A stretch of 10,698 nt of DNA from Bacteroidota bacterium (GTDB lineage Bacteria; Bacteroidota; Bacteroidia; Bacteroidales; UBA12481): positions 1 to 10,698 of the forward strand of contig JAUVKA010000093.1 of the NCBI GenBank assembly GCA_030592205.1. Direction: 5' to 3'. Position 1 is the stretch's first letter; the number at the start of each line of letters is the position of its first letter. Both the position numbers and the translations under genes were made by a program. The notes under the pieces are model-generated. The model had not been told where the DNA came from, ran no database searches, and worked only from the letters and a program-made list of their open reading frames with translations. Shown one piece after another: positions 5,088-10,698 of this stretch.

Positions 5088-6764
5088 ATGAAAACAAGGT
5101 ATTTGTTAATAGGTATTTTCCTGGCAGTCATGTTAATTTTTGGATTAAACTCCTGCGACAAGACTGATTTTGCTGCTCCATCCATACAATTGATTCCAGA
5201 TCTTTATCAATCATCACAATCTACGGGTGGGGAAGTGGCCTTCACCGTAAATGTTGTGGCAGAGGCAGGTTTGGCTTCGCTCGAGGTAAAAAAGAATCAG
5301 GTGAGCTATGATTCCAGAAGCTATACTGATGGTCAGAATAATGTGTTATACAACTTTGCCTATGTTGTTGAAGATAGCTGGGTTGATGGTGATGAAATTG
5401 TATTTGATTTTACTGTCACAGATAAGGCCGATAAGCAAACAAGTACTTCATATATTGTAATAGTTGCTTCTGCTGAAGTTCCTGTAATTATGATTCAGGA
5501 CAACAACTCATCAGGTGTGGGAACAACTACCTGGTCAAGAGATACAGTTTATATTCTTGACGGATTTGTATTTGTCAATGATGGCCAGATACTAACCATA
5601 GAGGCAGGGACTATCATCAAGGGTAAAGCCGGACAGGCTGAAGATGCATCTGCACTGATTGTTGCTCGTGGAGGAAGAATAATGGCCGAAGGGACAAGCA
5701 ATGCTCCAATAATTTTCACAGCAGAATCAGATAATATAAAGCCAGGTGAGATTATTGGGTCAAGTCTTGATGCAAAAACCAATGGGCTTTGGGGCGGTGT
5801 GATCATTTTGGGGCGGGCAAGTACCAATAATACAACTTTGAGTAAGGCTATTGAAGGAATCCCAAGCTCTGAAACAAGAGGACAGTACGGAGGGAATGAT
5901 GATTCTGATAATAGTGGAGTATTCAGATATGTCTCCATCCGACATGCAGGAACCCTTATTGGTGCTGAAAATGAAATAAATGGGTTGACGCTTGGAGCCG
6001 TTGGTGACGGCACTACTGTTGAATATGTTGAAGTATTTGCTAACCAGGATGATGGGATTGAATTTTTTGGAGGTACTGTAAATACCCGATATATGGTAAG
6101 TGCTTTCAATAATGATGATTCATTCGATTATGACGAAGGATTCCGTGGGTATTGCCAGTTCTGGCTGGTGGTGCAAGACCCGGCAGTTGGTGACCGTATT
6201 GGTGAGCATGATGGCGGCCCTAAGGACAATGAATTTGGCAGCCCCTATGCCACTCCTCAAATATTCAATGCAAGCTATATTGGCAGAGGTGCTGATGCCG
6301 GAACCCGACTAATTACCTTCAGGGACAATGCCGGGGGAGTTTACAAAAACTCTATTTTCATGAAAACTGCCAAAGGGATTGATATTGAATACATTGAAGG
6401 TTCGGATAATAGCTATATGCAATTCGAATCAGGGAATCTTGAAATATCTCATAACATTTTCTGGAATGTGGCTGATGGAACCGGATCCGGGATATTTGCA
6501 GTAGTCCCTGCTAAAGATTCCTATACTGTCCCTGTGGGTTATGAGGAGGCATTCGACAGTCACTTTACAAGTGCCGGTAATGAAATATCAGATCCTGGAG
6601 TTTCTGCAGAGAATCCAGTTCCAACTAATAATGTTGGCGGAAATATGGCTGTATATCCTGGTGATTGGTTCATGGAAGTAAGCTATAAAGGAGCCTTTGA
6701 TCCCAACGGAATCAATTGGGCGAAAGGCTGGACACTACTTGATGCGGCAGGATATTTACAGTAA
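5088..6764 (+). CDS. Right-handed beta-helix surface lipoprotein, partner gene of a TonB-dependent receptor
   Basis: I choose the ATG at 5088 over an in-frame ATG at 5049: it starts a canonical lipoprotein signal peptide (MKTRYLL, hydrophobic core, LNSC with Cys23), whereas 5049 adds 13 untypical residues and sits very close to the presumed promoter. The 558-residue product has an Ig/cadherin-like beta domain at about 30-127, then a long parallel beta-helix-like domain (about 145-455). Its motifs (DGFVFVNDGQILTIEAGT, LWGGVIILGRA, FDYDEGFRG, EHDGG, NYKGAFDPNG-like near the C-terminus) mark a Bacteroidota family often mislabelled 'multidrug transporter'. Asp-rich loops at about 320-350 could bind divalent cations. 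The gene ends one base before the receptor start, follows PhoB-like boxes, and diverges from the kinase. I infer a surface ligand-binding partner of the receptor, in the place a SusD would occupy, though it is not a SusD homologue. Confidence 0.85.
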   Translation: MKTRYLLIGIFLAVMLIFGLNSCDKTDFAAPSIQLIPDLYQSSQSTGGEVAFTVNVVAEAGLASLEVKKNQVSYDSRSYTDGQNNVLYNFAYVVEDSWVDGDEIVFDFTVTDKADKQTSTSYIVIVASAEVPVIMIQDNNSSGVGTTTWSRDTVYILDGFVFVNDGQILTIEAGTIIKGKAGQAEDASALIVARGGRIMAEGTSNAPIIFTAESDNIKPGEIIGSSLDAKTNGLWGGVIILGRASTNNTTLSKAIEGIPSSETRGQYGGNDDSDNSGVFRYVSIRHAGTLIGAENEINGLTLGAVGDGTTVEYVEVFANQDDGIEFFGGTVNTRYMVSAFNNDDSFDYDEGFRGYCQFWLVVQDPAVGDRIGEHDGGPKDNEFGSPYATPQIFNASYIGRGADAGTRLITFRDNAGGVYKNSIFMKTAKGIDIEYIEGSDNSYMQFESGNLEISHNIFWNVADGTGSGIFAVVPAKDSYTVPVGYEEAFDSHFTSAGNEISDPGVSAENPVPTNNVGGNMAVYPGDWFMEVSYKGAFDPNGINWAKGWTLLDAAGYLQ

Positions 6765-6765
6765 G

Positions 6766-9582
6766 ATGAAACAAAAAATACTATTCATCACGATACTGCT
6801 TTTGGGCAGTATCAGTATTCTCACACAGGGACAGGGCACCATTAGGGGAAAGATCAGCGATGCCAATACAGGTGAGGAGCTAATTGGTGCAACTGTGGCT
6901 ATCCCTGCTACCGGTGGTGGATCCATCACGGATTTTGACGGAAACTATTCTATCTCATTGGTAGAAGGTACTTATACTTTTATTGTATCCTATATCTCAT
7001 ATGAAACCCGGCAGTTTGAAGATATTCATATTAAACCGGGGGAAGTAAGTGTTCTTGATATTCAGCTAAGTGAAGCTACTACTCAGCTTGAGGAAGTCAG
7101 GATAGTGGCTGAATTCCGGCAGAAAACAGAGGCTGCTATGCAGGTGATGCAGAGAAAATCAGCTACTCTGCTTGATGGTATTTCTTCTTCACAAATGGCT
7201 GCTCTTGGAGATAGTGATGCGGCCAGTGCGCTGAAAAGAGTTAGCGGAGTGACAGTTGAGGGAGGTAAGTATATTTATGTTAGAGGTTTAGGGGATAGAT
7301 ACTCGAAAACAACACTTAACGGGGCAGATATACCCAGTCTCGATCCCAATAAGAATACTGTCCAGATGGATATGTTCCCAAGCAATCTTATCGAGAACAT
7401 TGTGGTTTCCAAGACTTTTGCTCCTAACTTGCCAGGTGATTTTACCGGGGGATATGTGAATATTGTAAGCCGTGATTTCCCCGTCAGAATGACTTTGGTT
7501 TATTCAACATCACTTGGAATTAACCCTCAGGCAAATTTTAGAAATGACTTTCTAAGTTATCAGGGCGGCGCTCTTGATTGGTTGGGGATGGATGATGGTA
7601 CACGGGATATCCCATCCCTGGCCCAGGGAGATATCCCTGGTTATTCAGGTATTGATAATCCCGCATTGGACCTTATAACGGTGGCTTTCAATAAGGAAAT
7701 GTCTCCGGAGTTTAGAAAATCATTTCTTAATCAAAGTCATTCTTTATCCTATGGGAATCAGGTTCAATTGGGAGATAAAACATTGGGCTTTATCGCCAGC
7801 ATAAACTATAAGAATGAATTCAGTTTTTATGATAATGGAGAGACAGGTGTTTACCAATTAGTTGGCAGCAATTCTTCAAGTCTTAATACTTCCCAACAAT
7901 TATCAGATTCCAAAGGAGCTAATACAGTATTATGGGGGGCAATGATTGGAGCAAGCATGAAACTTAATCCATCACATAAAATTGGATTGACTTTTCTGAA
8001 GAATCAAAGTGGAGAATCCTCCGCCAGGTACAAAGAGGGAATAAAACCTTCTGATGATATATCGCTCAGGATTCAGGAAAGAACACTTCAATATCTGGAA
8101 AGAGGATTTACCAATGGCCAATTTAAGGGTGAATACTTTTTTGAGAGGTTTGGCAAATTGAAGCTTGACTGGATAACTTCATTAAGCTCTACTATACAAA
8201 ATGAACCGGATTTGCGATTTTTCAACAATGATTATCGTATTACTACCGGGGGAGATACCCTTTTCGCTATCAGTCCGAATCTTTATACAGTCCCAACCCG
8301 CTATTACAGGCTTATGGATGAAAAGAATATGTCAGCCAAATTAGATGCGACTTTACCGTTTACCTTCCTGGGGGAGAAATCAAAATTTCAGTTTGGGGGG
8401 AACTATAATTATATCGTAAGAAATTCATCAGAAAGAAATTTCGATATCCGTGATCAAAATCAGAGTTTCAATGGAAGAATCTCTGATTACCTGGACAATT
8501 CCAATATTGGAACCAATGCCAGCGGGAATTACGGTGTTTATCTCAATTCATCAAAAAATACTGAAGGAATAAACAGCTATTATGGTAAACAGAATGTGTC
8601 AACTGCCTACGCAATGATCGATATGATGGTCACACAAAAGCTCCGAATAGTTACGGGACTCCGGTTTGAGAAAACGGACATGTTCGTTGAAAACCTGGTG
8701 AATAAAGATCATTATAAATATGATAAGGCTGAGCTCAATAATCGCGACTTCCTTCCAGCACTGAACCTTAGTTATTCCATCCTGGAGAGTATGAATTTAC
8801 GTTTTGCTGTTTCCAGAACACTTGCCCGCCCGGTATTCCGGGAACTGGCACCCTATGCTTTTTATGATTTTCTTTCCGGTCGACGAAAGATTGGAAATCC
8901 GGAATTGCAAAGATCGCTGATCGACAACCTGGATTTTCGCTATGAATACTTCTTCTCACCTGGCGAAATGGTTTCTTTGAGTTTGTTTTATAAGTATTTC
9001 ACCAATCCTATTGAACAGGTTGATAATCCACAATCTGTAAATGCTGAAATCACATTCGAGAATGCAGATTTTGCAAATGTTATGGGAATTGAAGCAGAAT
9101 TCAGGAAGAGCCTGGATTTTATTCCTGCTTTGAGAAATTTCAATATTGGGTTAAATGCAACTATTATCAACTCAAAGGTTAGTATTGACAGTCTGGAGCT
9201 GGTTTCTATCAGGGCAACAGACCCCGGACATGGCGATTACCGGGTAATGTTCGGACAATCGCCCTGGCTCTTGAATTCCCTGGTACAATACAAAAACGAC
9301 TCAATTGGTGTGTTTTCCAGCCTGAGTTTCAACATGAGCGGCCGAAAACTATATCTCGTAATCAAGGGAGGTACACCGGATGTTTTTGAGCAAGCCTATC
9401 CTGACCTTAATTTCAATATCAGCAAGAAAATAGGGAAGCACTCATCAGTTAAGCTATCGATCAAGAATATTTTTGATGCAGATAAGGTGAAAACTTATGA
9501 GTATAATGGGGAGTCTTACTATTTTGAGAAGTATTCAATTGGAAGAACAATAAGTATTGGATATAGCTATCAAATAAATTAA
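6766..9582 (+). CDS. TonB-dependent outer-membrane receptor with N-terminal carboxypeptidase-regulatory-like domain
   Basis: This is a TonB-dependent transporter of 938 residues. The ATG at 6766 lies one base after the lipoprotein stop (6762-6764) and opens a clean signal peptide (MKQKILFITILLLGSISIL...QGQG). An upstream in-frame start at 6697 would overlap the lipoprotein gene and bury the signal peptide. Residues about 25-102 form a CarboxypepD_reg-like beta-sandwich (TDFDGNYSI at 55-63). The plug spans about 120-237 with YVRGLGDRYSKTTLNG, DMFPSNLIENIVVSKTF and PGDFTGGYVNI, the signature of the non-SusC receptor group. The rest is a beta-barrel ending ISIGYSYQIN, without the usual terminal Phe. 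It probably depends on translational coupling with the lipoprotein. Given the Pho-type boxes upstream, phosphate or an organophosphate is the first substrate guess, but the sequence does not show it. No clear terminator follows. Confidence 0.95.
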   Translation: MKQKILFITILLLGSISILTQGQGTIRGKISDANTGEELIGATVAIPATGGGSITDFDGNYSISLVEGTYTFIVSYISYETRQFEDIHIKPGEVSVLDIQLSEATTQLEEVRIVAEFRQKTEAAMQVMQRKSATLLDGISSSQMAALGDSDAASALKRVSGVTVEGGKYIYVRGLGDRYSKTTLNGADIPSLDPNKNTVQMDMFPSNLIENIVVSKTFAPNLPGDFTGGYVNIVSRDFPVRMTLVYSTSLGINPQANFRNDFLSYQGGALDWLGMDDGTRDIPSLAQGDIPGYSGIDNPALDLITVAFNKEMSPEFRKSFLNQSHSLSYGNQVQLGDKTLGFIASINYKNEFSFYDNGETGVYQLVGSNSSSLNTSQQLSDSKGANTVLWGAMIGASMKLNPSHKIGLTFLKNQSGESSARYKEGIKPSDDISLRIQERTLQYLERGFTNGQFKGEYFFERFGKLKLDWITSLSSTIQNEPDLRFFNNDYRITTGGDTLFAISPNLYTVPTRYYRLMDEKNMSAKLDATLPFTFLGEKSKFQFGGNYNYIVRNSSERNFDIRDQNQSFNGRISDYLDNSNIGTNASGNYGVYLNSSKNTEGINSYYGKQNVSTAYAMIDMMVTQKLRIVTGLRFEKTDMFVENLVNKDHYKYDKAELNNRDFLPALNLSYSILESMNLRFAVSRTLARPVFRELAPYAFYDFLSGRRKIGNPELQRSLIDNLDFRYEYFFSPGEMVSLSLFYKYFTNPIEQVDNPQSVNAEITFENADFANVMGIEAEFRKSLDFIPALRNFNIGLNATIINSKVSIDSLELVSIRATDPGHGDYRVMFGQSPWLLNSLVQYKNDSIGVFSSLSFNMSGRKLYLVIKGGTPDVFEQAYPDLNFNISKKIGKHSSVKLSIKNIFDADKVKTYEYNGESYYFEKYSIGRTISIGYSYQIN

Positions 9583-9641
9583 AATCAGAGGTTGAATTTT
9601 GTTGCCTGTGAAATTTTAGAGGCGCAGTGAAAAAATAATTG

Positions 9642-10112
9642 CTATTTGGAGTAGTCTTTTCTTTCTTGCTCTTTTCCATCTTCTCCGAACATAATCCAGA
9701 TACCGGTTTTTTTCCCCTTGTGATATGTCATATCATAACGAAGGGTACCTGTCTCATCCCAAATGAACCATTTTCCATTCTTCAAACCATTCTTGTAGCG
9801 GGCTTCAGCTGTTTTAATACCAGTGTCATTATAGGTCAACCATAGGCCATCCATTTCCCCGGAGCTATAAGATCTCTGTTCTTTCAGCTTTCCATCCCTG
9901 AAATAATATTTTACAATTCCATCTTTCAGCCCATCCTTAAGAGTGAGCTCCAGTTTTATTAATCCATTATCAAAATACTCGGTGTACTTTCCAGAGTAGA
10001 GCTTTTGCTCTTTGTCATAATACAACCCGTTTTCACCTTCAACAATCTGTGAAAAGCCAGTTAAGGTGATGCAAAACAAGAATGTTATCAGATAAACTAT
10101 TTTCATTTTCAT
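9642..10112 (-). CDS. Secreted MORN-type (YwqK-like) repeat protein
   Basis: I choose the ATG at 10112 (156 residues); a TTG one codon earlier and an ATG two codons later are possible but give the same signal peptide (KIVYLITFLFCITLTGFSQ, cleavage after about 22). The mature protein is almost entirely MORN_2/YwqK-type repeats. The G-x-[WY]-like rung glycines fall at 41, 65, 89, 113 and 137, an exact 24-residue pitch over five rungs. Proteins of this kind are common in Bacteroidota, often labelled 'YwqK family antitoxin' by similarity. Here the signal peptide and the lack of any toxin neighbour argue against an antitoxin role; structural or binding repeats are more likely. It is convergent with the receptor gene, with 59 bp between the stops and no clear terminator there. 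A -7 element lies at 10130-10137. Confidence 0.85.
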   Translation of the reverse strand: MKMKIVYLITFLFCITLTGFSQIVEGENGLYYDKEQKLYSGKYTEYFDNGLIKLELTLKDGLKDGIVKYYFRDGKLKEQRSYSSGEMDGLWLTYNDTGIKTAEARYKNGLKNGKWFIWDETGTLRYDMTYHKGKKTGIWIMFGEDGKEQERKDYSK

Positions 10113-10129
10113 CAAAATACTTATTTAAG

Positions 10130-10137
10130 CAAAATTA
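10130..10137 (-). promoter_or_regulatory. Putative -7 element (TAATTTTG) for the MORN-repeat gene
   Basis: On the minus strand, TAATTTTG matches TAnnTTTG 17 bp before the ATG at 10112, predicting a short leader of roughly 10 bases. A T-rich stretch, not a clean TTTG, is at the expected -33 distance, and it is also the T-run of the preceding terminator. Confidence 0.45.
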
Positions 10138-10156
10138 GTAAAAATCATTTCCGGCG

Positions 10157-10197
10157 AAAAAAGAAAAAGATAGTCAATACAAGAATGACTACCTTTT
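10157..10197 (-). terminator. Rho-independent terminator after the small regulatory-like-domain gene
   Basis: On the minus strand, AAAAGGTAGTCA (10197-10186), a 9-base loop, and TGACTATCTTTT (10176-10165) form a 12-bp stem with one G-U pair. The T-run continues as CTTTTTCTTTTTT to 10157. It lies about 25 bp past the stop of the 10223-10570 gene and so separates it from the MORN gene, making the two independent units. Confidence 0.85.
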
Positions 10198-10222
10198 GTC
10201 CAGGCTTTTAATGCTCTGGGTA

Positions 10223-10570
10223 TCATTGTCTCATCTCGACTTTTAAGCTGTTTTTGTTGTTCTTAGATAAGTCAACCTTACGGAGATGATTTGGTTTATA
10301 GGAAACAAGTGATAGTTCCAATTCGTAATCACCGGGTATTAAGCCTTTTATCTCGAAATTCCCGTCAAAATCAGTATAAAAGGACTTGTCACTGCCCTTA
10401 ATTTTCACTAAAACACCGGTAAGAGTTTCTCCGGAAACCTGGTCGATAACGGTTCCTGATAATACAGTTTTCGAGTCAGGATCAAACATTGGAGCCTCTT
10501 TGTGGGTAGTATTTGCAATCAATCCCAGGCTCAGACTTAAGCAGAACAAAGCAATAACTGTCTTTTTCAT
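10223..10570 (-). CDS. Small secreted stand-alone carboxypeptidase-regulatory-like domain protein
   Basis: The product has 115 residues. Residues 1-20 form a signal peptide (MKKTVIALFCLSLSLGLIAN). About 36-113 is a single CarboxypepD_reg-like (transthyretin-like) beta-sandwich: LSGTVIDQVSGETLTGV, YTDFDGNFEI (65-74), PGDYELELSLVSY. The same motif order is found in the N-terminal domain of the TonB receptor in this window (TDFDGNYSI), but here there is no plug or barrel, and the stop is followed by a terminator, so this is a complete small gene and not a receptor fragment. The predicted location is the periplasm. Upstream are a -7 element at 10600-10607 and four 11-bp-spaced PhoB-like units, the best promoter layout in the window. 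I infer it is induced together with the lipoprotein/receptor operon. The molecular role is unknown. Confidence 0.85.
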   Translation of the reverse strand: MKKTVIALFCLSLSLGLIANTTHKEAPMFDPDSKTVLSGTVIDQVSGETLTGVLVKIKGSDKSFYTDFDGNFEIKGLIPGDYELELSLVSYKPNHLRKVDLSKNNKNSLKVEMRQ

Positions 10571-10599
10571 ATCGGTATATTATTCTGATTATACTGATA

Positions 10600-10607
10600 C
10601 AAATGTA
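10600..10607 (-). promoter_or_regulatory. -7 element (TACATTTG) of the small regulatory-like-domain gene
   Basis: On the minus strand, TACATTTG matches TAnnTTTG exactly, 29 bp before the ATG at 10570. The nearest PhoB-like unit ends exactly 10 bp upstream (gap 10608-10617), the spacing at which a Pho box takes the place of the -35 element in PhoB-activated promoters of other bacteria. No TTTG-type -33 element is needed or seen. Confidence 0.65.
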
Positions 10608-10617
10608 AAAGCCGCAG

Positions 10618-10657
10618 GTTAAGCAGGCCTTAGCACTTTGTTAAGAATGGGTTAAGA
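10618..10657 (-). promoter_or_regulatory. Four-unit PhoB-like box upstream of the small secreted-domain gene
   Basis: On the plus strand the units are GTTAAGC (10618), CTTAGCA (10629), GTTAAGA (10640) and GTTAAGA (10651), each followed by a 4-bp spacer, so the period is exactly 11 bp over four units. On the minus strand, the coding direction of the gene, the distal two read TCTTAAC. The same TCTTAAC unit is on the coding strand at 4959 and 5000 upstream of the lipoprotein. This is two tandem 7-4-7 boxes without interruption. Binding by the neighbouring response regulator is inferred. Confidence 0.7.
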
Positions 10658-10698
10658 ATTTAGCTGTAAGTTTTGTTCAATTGCTTACTCAGGTAAAA

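Noticed and set aside
5549..6109. 186-codon open frame antisense to the beta-helix lipoprotein
   Set aside because: The sense strand encodes a clearly recognisable protein family; the antisense frame has no recognisable domain and no supporting promoter.
9583..9641. A terminator between the convergent receptor and MORN genes
   Set aside because: Only short GCCT/AGGC pairing is possible and no clean stem with a T-run is visible on either strand.
9642..10112. MORN/YwqK-repeat gene as the antitoxin of a toxin-antitoxin pair
   Set aside because: It has a signal peptide and no neighbouring toxin-like small gene; the antitoxin label is an annotation carried over from YwqK homologues.
10386..10622. 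78-codon plus-strand frame opposite the small secreted-domain gene
   Set aside because: The minus strand has signal peptide, domain, promoter and terminator; the plus frame is its complement.

Overview
The window looks like a chromosomal piece of a Bacteroidota genome, AT-rich and possibly near Marinilabiliales/Bacteroidales. Reasons: a TonB-dependent receptor with an N-terminal carboxypeptidase-regulatory-like domain, a DUF2807/GIN-domain protein, several lipoproteins with Bacteroidota-like lipoboxes, starts with little or no Shine-Dalgarno sequence, and promoter elements fitting the Bacteroidota -7 consensus TAnnTTTG. I see no tRNA, rRNA, insertion sequence or CRISPR array.

Layout. 1-687 (+) is a secreted GIN-domain protein, probably cut at its 5' end, followed by a heptamer repeat array and a strong terminator. 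902-2374 (+) is a PhoD-like metallophosphatase lipoprotein, followed by another heptamer array and a terminator. 4890-2544 (-) reads histidine kinase (PhoR-like), response regulator (PhoB-like), then a secreted CAP/SCP-domain protein with a third heptamer array at its end. 5088-9582 (+) is a tight two-gene operon: a right-handed beta-helix lipoprotein and, one base after its stop, a TonB-dependent receptor. 10112-9642 (-) is a secreted MORN/YwqK-repeat protein. 10570-10223 (-) is a small secreted stand-alone carboxypeptidase-regulatory-like domain.

How it fits together. The divergent region between the kinase and the lipoprotein/receptor operon carries two pairs of TTAA-centred 7-mers, each pair with the 7-4-7 spacing (11-bp period) of PhoB boxes. 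Four more such units in perfect 11-bp register lie upstream of the small gene at 10570, ending 10 bp before a TACATTTG -7 element. I infer that the window encodes a phosphate-starvation regulator next to two of its targets: itself plus an outer-membrane uptake pair, and a small periplasmic protein. The PhoD-like phosphatase fits the theme by function but has no such box in view.

A second unusual signal is a set of 7-bp-period repeats starting at or beside the stop codons of three genes, always in the orientation of that gene. Each unit usually carries TGA, TAA or TAG, so the period of 7 places stops in all three frames. Two of the arrays also share a longer core and look like copies of one dispersed element.
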